Assembly: GCA_029959085.1 (NCBI GenBank)
Contig: JARWIR010000002.1
Span: 63,356,154-63,420,153, forward strand
Source of the DNA: Nemophila menziesii
Lineage: Eukaryota; Streptophyta; Magnoliopsida; Boraginales; Hydrophyllaceae
Direction of reading: 5' to 3'
DNA: 64,000 nt
In this document: piece by piece, positions 9,496 through 20,959 of the stretch
Position numbering within the stretch: position 1 is the first letter of the stretch
How the letters are laid out: each line of letters opens with the position of its first letter
Notes under the pieces: generated by a model
Databases searched by the model: none
The model's input: the letters and a program-made list of their open reading frames with translations, nothing else
What the model was told of the DNA's origin: nothing
Position numbers and translations under genes: made by a program

Positions 9496-10552
9496 ATCGT
9501 TCTTGTTTGGGTGTTTTCTAATCTTCATTTTATCACTTGGTTTTTATGTGTCTTATTGAAGTTGTTTTAGACTATTTGCTATGTTTATGCTTTAATTGCT
9601 TTTGGGTCCGTGTTTTGGACATTTAGGATGTTATTGCTACTTGGTTTAATTTGGATATTTGGTTTAGTATGCTATGGTGTTTATTTTGGATATTAAATGT
9701 TTAGTTGCTTCTATTTTATGCTTTGGATGTTATATAATTGTGTTGATATTGCTAACATTTTCCTTGATGATATAGGTACTATTGCTCTCTTATCCTTGAT
9801 CTTATTCTATATTGCTTTTTAGTCCCTATAGTTTGTTCAAATTTGTCTTTGTTCTTAAAATGGTTGAAAAATGCACTTAGGTCCCTAAAAGATTTTTCAA
9901 ATTGCTTTTGAGTCCCTGAAACTTTTTGAAAAATAATTTTTATCACCTATACTTTTCAAAAATTACATTTTACCCCTAAATTTCTTAAAAATGACTTCAA
10001 ATATTTTTCTAGGGAGAAATTGTAGATCAAAATTTTACAAAATTGCAACAAACTCTATGCATTGTGTAAGGGGGAGTTTTTGTTAAATCATATTTAAAAA
10101 CTCAAATGCTTAGGCTAATCATTAATCTCAATATATTGCAACTAATCGTTTGTGTCATTAGAAAGCATATGAAATGAAAATCTATCGATCAAGGAGTTGG
10201 TAAAAAGTCTCTATCTCTTAGCTCTTACAATTATCTATCTTTGTGCATCTCTTTCTAAAATAGTTTTAATCTCTAAACTCTTGCACACTCTTAGAATCGT
10301 TGTTTAAAATCTATTCACTTGAGTTTTAGCTCTTCTTCCTTAGTTATGGATTATACATTTATTTCATCTTTTCGATGAAGACAAAGGGGGAGAAATATGT
10401 GCACTAAAACTTTCAAAATTTGCACTTTACAAAACTCACAAATGCATATCGTTTTCATAAAAATACACTTTGACTTAATGCTTTTTGTGAGGGGGAGTTA
10501 GACTCCATATGTATTTTAGTGATTGATTTGTCATCATCAAAAAGGGGGAGAT
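9496..10552 (+). other. Untranslated 3' region of the copia element
   Basis: AT-rich, no coding potential seen. It carries four AGGGGGAG purine tracts, the last adjoining the LTR at 10540-10552. Multiple such tracts before the LTR are usual in SIRE-like copia elements. Confidence 0.6.
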
Positions 10553-11883
10553 TATTGGCATATTGCCCCCATCGATTAGGTGTTTTAATGTGACAAATCC
10601 TCTATTGTTTAGTGTGCTAATTTTACTTTATTATCTTGCACTCTAATTCATCAAAAAGCACAATTGACATCATTTAGATCAAAGCTTTATTATCATATCC
10701 TTAGTAGCTAATTTTCATACCATTACTTTTAACCTTATCTTGTGTGTACATTGAGAATTAGCTTTCATGATCAACAACAAAGTTTCTTAAAATGATGTTT
10801 ACTACAACTCTCGTGAAGATAACTTTTCCATCCGACCAACGAATCAAAATATCAAATATTCCAAGTCAGTAAGAACCGGGTACCCGCATTTGATAAAACC
10901 GGGAACCCGGTTTGGTGAAGCTCAAGTCAACATCAAGTCTTTATAGCCGTTTTATAGCCGTTGCAATTGAAACCGGGTACCCGCATTTGGGAAACCGGGA
11001 ACCCGGTTTGGAACAAAGTTTACCACCAACTTTATATCCGTTGGGGACTTTCTTGTGCTATAAATATGGCCTCTTTGAAGGAGAAAATTACCTCTCACAC
11101 TTCAACTATTATACATATCATTCTCCTACAAAATTAGAGGTCTCAAGCTATCAAAGTTAATCATCCAAGCTTGATCAAGAGCTTAAACCAATAAGCTTCA
11201 AAGTTATTATCTACTCAAGAGGAGTTTACATGCTTATAGTTATATCTACTCTTTAGGAGATTATCTAGCAAAGTTGTTTGCACCCCTTTAAACACTTTGT
11301 ATCTATCCTCTTAAGTCTAGGTCTTGTAATAGATAGATTAAGAGAGAATTCAAGTATAGGGAGTATACTTGGTGTCCTTGTGTTGTGATTACACAAGAGT
11401 TTCCTTCGTGGTTTCGAAGAGGTTGTCCTTCGTGTTATCGAAGAGGTTGTAAGGGTTATTGTGTTCTCGACCCGGTTAAGAGAGACACAGGAGCTTAGTG
11501 AAAAGCTTGAAATCCTAAGGAGGCTTCCTTAGGTAGTGGATGTAGGGAAACCGAACCACTATACATCATTGTGTACTTTCTATCCCTACTCTATTTACTT
11601 TCCGCACTTTTTATGTTTGATTACTTGCTAGTATAAATATCGTAATAATGTTTATCTAGTTAATCAACCTATTGCCATCTAGAGTAGTAAGAAAATAGAA
11701 ACTCGTTTTACTTGTTAAACTTATATATTGAACCTCTAACTTATCCTTTGCATGATCCCATAAGTGTTTGATATATTAGTTGACTTAGAAGTTTCTTTCA
11801 TAAACTTATAATTGTCCAAAAGATTTTTAATTAGGCATTAATCTTATTAGTAATCCTATTCACCCCCCCTTCTAGGACTTTCA
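10553..11883 (+). repeat. Copia 3' LTR (about 1331 bp)
   Basis: Begins TATTGGCATATTGCC just after the PPT; TG is probably mutated to TA. Ends CTTCTAGGACTTTCA, a familiar copia LTR end. A TATA box (TATAAATA) lies at 11059-11066. Two palindrome pairs sit 50-190 bases upstream of it. TTTCGAAGAGGTTGTC-type sequence occurs twice near 11412-11448. The next five bases, GAATT, should be the target duplication; the partner copy is outside the window. Confidence 0.75.
10873..11011 (+). repeat. Two CCGG palindrome pairs in the copia LTR
   Basis: Pair 1 (about 10874-10914) and pair 2 (about 10971-11011) both read AACCGGGTACCCGCATTTG, a short link, then AACCGGGAACCCGGTTTGG. The GCATTTG link and the partner order match the array in gypsy element A (for instance 3970-4024). 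They lie directly upstream of the LTR TATA box. Confidence 0.85.
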
Positions 11884-14426
11884 GAATTTCTTATTGAAAT
11901 TTTAAAAGTTTTTGGATTTAGTGAAACGTGTATACAATAGATTCATAATCTCATTTTGACGGCCTTATTTCAATTAATCTTAATAGGGAATAATTACCGA
12001 GGTTTGTACCTGGTCAGCAGTTATGCTAAGATGATCAGTTATCCCCTTTTCCTTTCTCTCTTATGACAGAATCCCTTAATGGGCTTATTGAGGGAAGGGT
12101 GTCACAAAATGTTATCAAAGATATACATATTACTCGAAATTGTTTGATATTATCATATTTATTACAAATGTTTCTTTATTATTTTCTACTGCTTGAAAGG
12201 TGCGAGATCCATGTATCTCCAGAATGTATTGACATATTGTAAAGGATTAGGAGAACATATAAATTTTGATAAGTCATTGATTTGTCTTATTAAAGGTACT
12301 CATGATAATATTAAACAAGCCACGCCTTATCTCTTACATATTTAAGAGAAACATGATCTTGAGAAGTATTTGGGGATTCGTTATGTCATAAATGGTCAAA
12401 GGTAGAAACATTAACATGGGTTGCGGTCAAAGTATTTTCTAAAGCACAAGGATGGTCACCCAATTTCTCATGGAAGGAGGCATGAAGTTCTTATTAAAGT
12501 ATTTATTCAGTTGATTCCAACATATGCCATGTTTGTCTTTTCGTTTTCTGTTACCGTTTGTAGGAAGTTGTCGTCCCTTTTAGCAAACTTTTGGTGGAAC
12601 TTATCGGAGTTGAGATGGGTCCACTAGGCCACTTGGGAGAAATTTGAGGTTGATAAAATGTTAGGTGGGTTGGAATGTGGAATTTAAAAGGATGAGCACT
12701 GCATTATTGGTTGCTCAGGCTTGGATAGTTCTGACTAATCCGGAGTCTCTAGCAGCCATATTGATGATAGATATATACTTTCTGAATTCTGATTTTTTAG
12801 ATGTTAATTTGCGATAGAGTAGGTCGTGGCCATGGGATAATTTGGATTGTATCAGGTAAGGAACGGAGAGACTATTAATATTTAGGACTATAGATGGCTT
12901 GAGTCGAGATGGGAATTGTAAAAACCATCACACTTGAATATTAAGTGTGCCTCACAACTTATGCAAGAGGAAGAGGAATCATGGGACACAAAAATTTTGG
13001 ATAATCTTTTCTCGGGGTTGGTGATTTAACAAATTACTCAGATTTGATTCTACAATGAGATAAGCCAAAATATCTAGGAGAATGATTTTGTAATATTTTT
13101 AAGACTTACCAGCAAGGGGGATGGTCTGTTAACTTTCTTGTGAAATCTATAAAGTGAAGGACCTTTGGAAGGGCGATTCAACGGAATGGAACACAGACCT
13201 ATTAGATGAGATCTTCCCAGAGCCTATTATTCAAATTATTTTAAGGGGAAAGATATTCGAACATGATTCACTAGACTGTTTTATTTGGCCACATGCAACA
13301 AACGGAGAATATGTAACCAAGACAGGCTACAAGGTTCTCACAAACGCCGAACTATACGAATCACCATAGCAATCAAGCACCGTTCCAACCAGAAGCGCGC
13401 TCTGGAGGACCATTTGGCATTCAAATATTCCAACCAAGGTCAAAATTTTCACGTAGAAAGCTTGTAATAATGCTATACCAACTGGGGGAAATCTGGTAAA
13501 GAAACATTGTGACGTCGAAATCGAGTGTTAATGGTGCAAGATGGAACATGAAACAGGGGAACATCTACTTTTAACATGTGGAATGGCAAAATTGGTATGG
13601 GCAGGTTCGGCACTCCAAATCAACATTCGTCCTGAGATTGATGATTTGGGAGGTTGGATTCTTCAGATCATTGAGACTTTCGTTACATGAGGATGGAGAC
13701 GGGATATTGTTACCTCTTATATTCTATTACTTATTTGGGATATTTGGAAATAAAAAATGAAAAGCAGGCATAGTAACTATCAGTTCGAGCCTGATGGCAT
13801 TATAAGAACCGCGAACAAGAGTATGGCTGAACACTTTGGATATGAATGGGTCAACAGTCAAGCGGCACGGACCGCAAACCCAAGTCACACAAAGGAAGAT
13901 AATCCTGATCTGGAGATTCAGACAAATACTGCGTTCACTTGTGATGCCTCGTTTGATCAACCACACACACCAACAGGTATCGGGGTGGTCCAGATTGATA
14001 AAGTTACAGGACATCGGATTGACTTTTCAATGATCACCAAGTGTAATTCAAGCATACAAGGGGAAGCGCAGACGATTATTTGTGCTTTGGACAGAGCAAG
14101 TCAAAGTACATACGAGGGGGTAACCATCTTCTCGGACAACCTTGAAATTATTCAAGGTATACAGCAAGTGTCGGCTACTGATTGGCGGCTAGACCATGGA
14201 TCATGCAAATCAAGAGACGGGCTATGACAATTGGGCCAGTTTTCTTTAAACATATCCCGCAAAAATTCAATGGTCGAGCAGACAGATTAGCTAAAGATGT
14301 CAGACACAGGGTAACCACGGAGTACGATCCAATGTCAATATTGAAGACAAGGTTTTTGAGACTTGGAATCGGCTAATATTCTATGTAATCTTTGAAACTT
14401 TTTCCGCGTAAAAAAAACAATAAAAT
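11884..14426 (+). pseudogene. L1-type LINE remnant (RT C-terminus, zf-RVT, RNase H)
   Basis: Heavily mutated second ORF of a plant non-LTR element; the 5' part is cut off by the copia insertion. Recognisable in order: RT around 11884-12100 (FLIEILKVFGFSE, then a decayed RGL...SYPLFLSLMTESLNGLI); RT thumb region around 12190-12620 (INFDKSLICLIKGT, EKHDLEKYLGI, LLANFWWN); a linker with DSLDCFIWPHATNGEYVTKTGY near 13270; a zinc-finger-like region at 13400-13600 (TIWHSNIPTKVKIFT, WCKMEHETGEHLLLTC); and an RNase H domain at 13920-14375 with CDASF, GEAQTII, IFSDNLEII and GRADRLAK. An A-rich tail follows TTTCCGCG at 14401-14426. Many stops and frameshifts mean it is long dead. Confidence 0.85.
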
Positions 14427-15281
14427 CTAGAATAAAAAGAAAAATTCAACCCATACGGAAATCTGATATAAATAATCTGATAATTGAAGTTAAAATTACT
14501 ATGCCAATATAAACACCTATGTAAATCAAGATTACCAACGACAACAAATACAACAATGTGGAAAATAATTTAGAAAGGGTAAACAGAAAATTAAAATGCA
14601 TATTTAAAGACCTACTTTTTGCTAGATTGATTATCGCTTGTTCTTGAATTTGATTCTCGTTCTGGTGCTGACAGTGATTATGCTCGTTAATTATGACTAC
14701 GATATTCTAGCGAGAAGTGAGAGTAGCTGCGTGGGTGGAGAAAAGCTTTACGTTTTTCGGATGGGTTGGTGATGGCAATAGATATGGGTTTCTCTTTTTG
14801 GGTCGGATACTGAACTCTATTTTTTTATTTTGGATTTATACTAATAATTTTACAAAATAATTATTTATATTTAGTATTCAAAGTTATGGTTAATTTTGAC
14901 GGAAATGAAAGTAACTTCAATCGCAATGCGGTCAACCGATTTCAATCTTAACAAACACAATATCCATGTCTATAGTTGCGAACGGTGCTCTAGAAAAAAA
15001 TTGATATAACTATATATATTTAAATTGCATTCTAAACCCCACAAAAAAAATTACATTCTAAAATAATATAAAAATAAATAATAGTATGATTCTCTCAAAA
15101 CTTGCGACACATACTTCAACACGAATGAGTGTTTATTTAATCGAGTGTGAACTTTTACGTCAATATTAGAGGGAGGTGGAACTTAAAACATCTTCCGTCT
15201 CACACTCCGACATTAATGCCATGCATGATGAGTATTATTTTTATTTTTCTTTTTTTGATACTGAAATTCAGAATATATAAC
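14427..15281. other. AT-rich stretch without recognised genes
   Basis: No ORF with a recognisable product and no clear repeat. It lies between the LINE tail and the 3' end of the minus-strand peptide gene, so part of it should be that gene's 3' untranslated and flanking DNA. Confidence 0.5.
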
Positions 15282-15581
15282 TTAAGTAGGCTTTCCTGGC
15301 TGGCATGCAAGAATATGAAAGTTAACGAATCGACTTGGGGCAGATGCATGACGAAACCCTTTTGGCATGCAATCCTTCATTTCTTTTTTATGAAAAATCA
15401 GATGCTTCTTTTGATTCAGTTCCGGCTTCAAGATAACATAATTATTTCCACCTCCAGATATTCTTGTACTTGGAACACTTGGTGGAAAAATTCTTTTAGC
15501 CATTGCTTCATTCAAAGGAGACAACAATACTAGGAAAAGATAGACAAAAATTATGTTCCTAACGATATTAGAGGTAGACAT
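15282..15581 (-). CDS. Small secreted peptide precursor, IDA-like candidate
   Basis: Intronless 99-codon ORF, ATG at 15579-15581 and TAA at 15282-15284. Residues 1-28 form a good signal peptide (hydrophobic IIFVYLFLVLL, small residues before AMA), so the product should enter the secretory pathway. Near the C-terminus, residues 73-87 read PKGFRHASAPSRFVN. This shares PKG and SAPS(K/R)xxN with the core of plant IDA/IDL abscission peptides (PKGVPIPPSAPSKRHN). Residues 31-40, IFPPSVPSTR, resemble the PIPPSAPSKR half of the same core. Length about 100 residues and lack of introns suit the family. A TATA box lies about 90 bases upstream. It is the only convincing host gene here. The family assignment is inference: it could be another post-translationally processed plant peptide. 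Confidence 0.6.
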   Translation of the reverse strand: MSTSNIVRNIIFVYLFLVLLSPLNEAMAKRIFPPSVPSTRISGGGNNYVILKPELNQKKHLIFHKKEMKDCMPKGFRHASAPSRFVNFHILACQPGKPT

Positions 15582-15668
15582 GATTTGAATATATATGACT
15601 TATTTTTTTGGATAGAAAAGATAATATGATGGTGTTTTGATATTGATCATTTTAACGCGATACCAAGG

Positions 15669-15677
15669 TATATATAG
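15669..15677 (-). promoter_or_regulatory. TATA box of the small peptide gene
   Basis: CTATATATA on the minus strand, 88-96 bases upstream of the ATG at 15581. This would leave a 5' leader of roughly 60 bases. Confidence 0.5.
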
Positions 15678-15976
15678 AGGGGTGGGGGTAGAAACTAATT
15701 AACGGGTACTTAATTGAGCTCGTGAGTAGGAAACAAAGCAGATATTTCACAGCTAATGGGAGGCAAATTAAAGAGAGTATAGGGGTCATGGAGTTGTTGA
15801 GGTTGGTGTTGCTTTTGCTTTTGAGAGAGAGGGGGTGCTCGTGAGTTTCTGTCAGTCCACTTTAAGTCCTAAGTTTCTTGCATAAAATTACAAATATGCA
15901 TGCTTTGTACTTTCGTTCATGTGATAAATTTCTTTTTATTATAAATCATAAAAAAGGTGAAATCAAAAAAAAAAAG

Positions 15977-16165
15977 AGTAATGATATTTGTCACCCTTTT
16001 TGTATCACCTTTTTATCACCTCCTACGTGTATGCCTACATGGACCAATGAATTGATTTCTCTATCCTATTTAATTTTTCTCTATCTTCTATTCAAGGGAA
16101 TCAACACATATATATAGACAGGTGATAAAAGGGTGACATGAAAAGGGGTGACATATATCATTACT
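15977..16165. mobile_element. MITE with about 44-bp terminal inverted repeats
   Basis: The left end AGTAATGATATTTGTCACCC and the reverse complement of the right end, AGTAATGATATATGTCACCC, match closely, and the similarity continues through TTTTTATCACC / CTTTTATCACC. Total about 189 bp with no coding capacity. The flanks are A-rich, so a target duplication cannot be read with confidence and the superfamily is left open. The insertion lies about 300 bases upstream of the peptide gene's TATA box. Confidence 0.75.
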
Positions 16166-17018
16166 TAAAAAAAATCAACCAACCAACTAAAAGTAAATCT
16201 AAATTAGTAAAGCTTAACAGAAATATTAATTGGTATTGATAGATAAAATTTACTTTATTTAAAATACTCTTTAATACTACTACTCCTTATCGAAAAAAAA
16301 AAATACTACTACTCCTATATTTTTTTTTTCAAAAAGATTTTGCAAGTATAAATTCGAAATCGATCACCGTAAGGAAGATTGGCAAGGTTGTTGTGTGAGC
16401 AAAAGACTACTTTCATTTATTCGTGAGGTTTTAATGCGAAATGAAATCACACGATGGACGAGAATGTCCTAATAAATGTATGTTTGTGAAATATTTCTAT
16501 CCTTAATGTATCTATGTATTTTTGTTCGTTTTCCTACTGTTTTTTTTTGGACGGTTGTTTTTCTAATGTCGAGATTGTACTTATTATAAATGTTTTACCA
16601 CAAATATTCAATACTATTTAAAACAAAGCACAAGAGCACCGTACATTTATAGGACATAAGGTGGATGTAGATTATATTCATAATTATATGAGGTTCTTAA
16701 ATTGTTTTGGTAGCTCGGTGGCCCGTGCATGGTAAATGACCAATTAAAAATAATACAAGACCAGTTAAATTAACTTAATTAAGCGCATTTGAAAAAAAAA
16801 CTTAATTAAGCAGGAATTTATTATTTTTTTAATACTTAAAAAAAGTATAGAGTTTAAATCTCTTTTTCTGTAAAGTGAAAGATACAATATTCGAATTCCT
16901 CCATTAACATAGGTAATCTAGTTTTTTTTTATCAGATGAAAACAAAAAATTACAAAATATCATGAAAAAATCTACAAAAACTTAATATAGAGTAATTTTT
17001 TCAATCCCTAAGGTTCTT
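16166..17018. other. AT-rich stretch, nothing recognised
   Basis: Poly-A and poly-T runs and the short direct repeat AATACTACTACTCC near 16270-16320. No ORF or repeat family recognised. Confidence 0.4.
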
Positions 17019-17220
17019 CCCTTCTCTTGAGCATCTTGCCAAAGCATCCGCAATAGTATTAAATTCTCTTTTGATATGTCAGACTTTCTAAAATGGGAAA
17101 ATCTTCAGCCAGTTCCTCATTTCGGCAACAAATGGGTAGATTTGTCAATGAAAACCCGTACTTTTGGAAATACCTTGAACTAATTCAAGGTTATCGGAAT
17201 AGAAAGAACTATTACGTAGG
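17019..17220 (-). pseudogene. LINE-type RNase H fragment
   Basis: One minus-strand frame reads SSFYSDNLELVQGISK, then after one stop FVAEMRNWLKIFPF, and after two more stops HIKREFNTIADALARCSREG. SDNLELVQGI and HIKRE-N-ADALAR are the usual last two motifs of the RNase H domain at the end of plant L1 ORF2 (also found in isolated RNase H-like genes). Three in-frame stops in about 67 codons make it a remnant. It is unrelated in orientation to the LINE at 11884-14426. Confidence 0.65.
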
Positions 17221-17267
17221 TAGTTTTGATTTACCTAAAAATATACATAAGGAGCCTTGTATATTTT

Positions 17268-17333
17268 TGTAGAATTAGTCGTGGTGCGCGCAACCTAACC
17301 TAGACCACCCACATACCAAAAAGAAAAAAAAAA
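17268..17333 (+). mobile_element. Possible SINE or LINE 3' tail
   Basis: GTAGAATTAGTCGTGGTGCGCG followed by CAACCTAACCTAGACCACCC and an A-rich run. AATTAGTCG-GGTGCGCG before poly-A is a phrase I associate with 3' ends of plant retroposons. The rest of the element is not identified. Confidence 0.3.
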
Positions 17334-19401
17334 TACATGCATTTTAAGGTTAACAAATTTTGTAGTAATTAAAGTAAATTTTTGTGGTAATGAAATATAT
17401 TAACGAATAATTTTTGTTTTTTTGAATTTTTCATACAACAAACTACTATATAATAAAAAGAGATTTTTACTAACGGATCTTGAAGATTAATATCCAAAAC
17501 AAAAATATCTTATCCAATCAATTTTATTACTAAAAGTCAATTATATGATTTTAACACTATAAATCTATTTTCTCACTCTTTATTATGTCCTCAAATATTT
17601 GGCACATATCCATTATATACTAAATAAATACACATAAATCACATTTCATGCTTAAAAATCCTAAAACACTCTTTATACTCTCCCTTTCTTCTATTTTCTC
17701 TCCCCACCTCCACCCACACAGAATGAGTTTTCAGGGCGACACAAAGGCCTGGAGTGAGAGACTATGACCTCCGATGACCTTGAATCTTCTCCATAGTTTC
17801 GACATCTGAGTTTTGAACGCTCAATTTGAAACTTTTCTATAGTTGTAATGGAGTCACTGAGCTCGGATCAGATATGTCATGAAGGTCCCCAGCTACTGAA
17901 GTCGTGTCATATTTAAATTGAGGTGGAGCTGAAAGTTTTCCTATAATTTTTAAAAGTTCATCATTTTTTCTTTTCTATAATTTTTTCCTTACTATTTTTT
18001 CTCACAAATATATCTAAAATAAAGTGTTGTAGAAAAAATATCCAAACCGTATATGCATATTACGTCATGTATCAAGTTGAATATGCCCACTAAGTCATGT
18101 AGTCCAAAAAGAACGACAACTGATCTTTTGTCACTTTTTGTAGTCATTCTAACTTTTGTTAATAATTAGTATTTTTTATGTTAGTACTCAAATATTTTAG
18201 CGTAATACCCAGTGATTTTATTTTAATACTTAGTAACTTTGTGTTAATACTTAGTAGTTTTAAATAATACTCAGTGATTTCAAATAATAAATTTGCTAAG
18301 TATATATACTTAGTGATTTTAGACTGAGTACTCAGTGTTTTGGTTGAGCATCATCAGTGACTTTGTTGACTACTCAGTGACTTTGTTGGGCATATTGAAT
18401 TTGGTAAACTAGTTTAAACATATTTTTGCTGAGTACTTAGTGATTTTGTTGGTGAATTCTCTGATTATTAGATAAAATCACTAAGTATTACATAAATCAC
18501 TAAGTATTAACATAAAATCACTAAGTATTATAAAAATCATATCCAAAATAATTGAATATTATCCCACTGATTATTTAATACAAAACCACTGAGTAATTTG
18601 AAATCACAAAAGTTATAACTGAATAATGAGTATTAACACAAAATCACCGAGTAATAACTCAAATAACTGAGTATTAACAAAAAATCACTATGTATTAACA
18701 TGAAATTAGTGCGTATTCATTATCAAACCTATAAGTATTTTCCAACAACTTTTTAAAACTATTATAACTCGAGATCCATGAATTTTGAATTTGAATATTT
18801 TCCAACAAAGTCACAAATGCGAAATTGTTGAATTGTTGAAGAACATGAAGTTTTGAACATGAAGCTCCGATCTCCAGAGATTGGTGGTTGTGTCACTGAT
18901 TATCTATCATAAATGACGGTGATTTCCTCGAGTGTCTCTAGAGAGAAAAGAGTATATAGAGAGAAATCTCAGTGGAGCGAGAAAGGAATTAATATAATTG
19001 AGTAGGTTGCACAGTTGGTTCTCCTATATATGCTCTACAATAATTTTGACCCATAACGTTTCAGTGACTTCTTAGAAGAAGAATGTAGCCACAAGGTCCC
19101 TATGAGGCATAAAACTAGTTTCCAGGACCCCATGAGTCAATTACCCTAATACAAATCCTTGAGAAACAAAACTATGTACTTACCTTTTATTTAATTTTTT
19201 TTGTATCATCATTTAAGAAAGTCTTTTTTTGTCTGATTGTTAAAATTGTCTGATGTTGTAAATATTAGACCTCCATATAATTATTTATTTATATTATAAA
19301 CATAAATAAAATTTAAATAAAGATAATATTGAAAAAATCTGATATTATTATATTATTTGGTTAATAAACGCGTCATATATTAAAGAAAATAGATAGTTAC
19401 C
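17334..19401. other. Unique-looking AT-rich DNA around an inverted-repeat field
   Basis: No gene recognised. It includes a GC-richer patch at 17700-17930 and the short-repeat field at 18140-18720. The right end, TTACC at 19397-19401, is the left target duplication of element C. Confidence 0.5.
18140..18720. repeat. Field of TTAGTGATTTT repeats in both orientations
   Basis: From about 18170 to 18450 the motif ATACTTAGTGATTTT (with variants such as ACTCAGTGACTTTG) recurs roughly every 20-40 bases. From about 18473 to 18700 its complement, AAAATCACTAAGTATTA, recurs about eight times. The two halves can pair as one long imperfect hairpin centred near 18460. It could be a foldback element or a degenerate minisatellite. 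Confidence 0.7.
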
Positions 19402-20935
19402 TGATATCTCCCTATTTGTGATGAATTAATACTAGTTGTAGACATCATTTTTAGTGATTTAGAAGTCTTTCTAATCGATTTTCTTGAGAAATGTTACACT
19501 TTCCTATTTTGAGTCTTGATTTACTAAAATAATATTTTTAGAGCATATTGAGTTTAATTATTTATTTAGTGTGAAGCTTTAAAGATAATTATGGAGATTA
19601 ATTAGAGTCCAAGTCAAAGACTAAGAAATATAGAAAGAGATAAGAATGGTAATTGGAGATAAGGAAAGAAAAGCTAAAATCATGGAAAAGAAAAAGTTGC
19701 CTTAAATCTGAATTTCAGCACCTACGACAACAAATCAGCTTATATCTCAAAATCGGTGAGGAATTTGGAAGAACGGTCAAGATAAAAGTTAAATATCTTT
19801 CCGAGACGATCAATTTCGACTACTCATTCGCGTCAAACGGATGAGTATTGAAGTTTCTAGGACCAAAACAAAAACGGGCCTGATTCCATGTTTTAAGGTT
19901 ACGAATTTGAGTTGGGCTTGGAGTCCACTACTTACCTTCTCCTTCAAGAAAACGAATTAGGGTTCCTAAACACCTATAAATACACCCTTATACCATTGTA
20001 AACATGTCCTTGCTCAGTTTCAAGCTTAGGCTTAGTCCTTACTTGTATTTTCTTAGTTTTAAATAATAGCTTAGTCCTTTAATTTATTATTCATCCTTAG
20101 TATCAAGCTATTCATCCAAGAAGCAAGCTGACCTATAGAGGAAGACAAGAAGAAGAAGTTGGAGAGTGACAAACTCCTCTTCTACATCTCACCTTCTCTA
20201 TATTTAAGGCATTTAGCTATAGATTTGTGTTTCACCATATTTCTAAACTTTTATTCTGTAAGTTTTACTTTTAATTGTTGGGTTATTATTTTGTCTACAT
20301 TCAAAATACTATTTGTTATTTTAATTGGTTTGAGCTTGGCGTATATTGTTATTATGTGTTTTGACTTATTGTTACATCCCTAGATTTGGCCAATCTTAGG
20401 ATTATTCTTAGTTATTGACAACACCACATCGTCTAGTTTTGATCCTTTGCCTAACTAGATAGCCATAAAGGTTTGATTTAATCACCAATCATTACTCATG
20501 AATCCCTGGTAGTGGAGAGGGTGCTCCTAAGCCTAGAAAAGGCTAGGTAGAATTTAGAATCTTGGTTAATATATAATGCTTAATCTGTGACAGGTTAGAA
20601 TAACAACTTAGTAAAATAGATTCATATTAGTGACCCTAATCTATTAGACTTACATTCATATTTATTTATCTGCATTCGTATTTGTTTATTTCATATCAGA
20701 TAGTTATTCATATTATTTTATCTTTTTATATTTTATTCTAAACATATAAATTCATCTACGCCTGTTAAATATAAATAGATCTAACAGATACAATCCCTGC
20801 AAACGAACTTAACTTATCATTAAAACTTGCAAACGATCTGTGATACTTGCAGTGAGTTCCGTGGTTCTCAAGGGTGTGTGCTCTTTATTATTATTTTTAT
20901 TTATCTATTATTTTATCACACCTTTGCCCCCACCA
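19402..20935 (+). repeat. 5' LTR of element C (1534 bp)
   Basis: Starts TGATATCTCCC (TGATGTCTCCC in the 3' LTR) and ends CCCACCA. A TATA box, TATAAATA, lies at 19975-19982. It aligns along its length with 40148-41657, with scattered substitutions and small indels (1534 versus 1510 bp). It is therefore clearly more diverged than the B LTR pair, and C is the older insertion, as the nesting also requires. Confidence 0.93.
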
Positions 20936-20941
20936 AGTTTT

Positions 20942-20959
20942 TGGCGACGCTGCCGGGGA
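20942..20959 (+). other. Primer binding site of element C (tRNA-Asp type)
   Basis: TGGCGACGCTGCCGGGGA, six bases after the LTR. It matches the complement of the plant tRNA-Asp 3' end except for changes such as A in GGCGAC. B and E have TGGCGCCGCTGCCGGGGA. Confidence 0.85.

Larger units (their letters stand above)
9008..11883 (+). mobile_element. 3' end of a Ty1/copia element (SIRE/Maximus-like features)
   Basis: Contains a terminal ORF, an untranslated stretch with four AGGGGGAG tracts (about 10069, 10385, 10493 and 10542), and a 3' LTR. The last tract, AAAGGGGGAGATTATTGGCA, closely resembles the PPT/LTR junction common in plant copia elements. The rest of the element lies beyond the insertion of A and outside the window. 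The right end borders a LINE remnant, so the copia element entered that LINE. Assignment to SIRE/Maximus rests on the repeated PPT-like tracts and the extra ORF, with no pol in view. Confidence 0.7.

Noticed and set aside
15147..15533. Plus-strand frame of 128 codons opposite the peptide gene
   Set aside because: It overlaps the minus-strand ORF, which has a signal peptide, a recognisable motif and a TATA box. The plus frame has none of these.
17440..17470. CTACTATATAATAAAAAGAG resembling a Helitron 5' end
   Set aside because: No matching 3' hairpin with CTRR end could be located downstream, and the sequence is AT-rich enough for chance.
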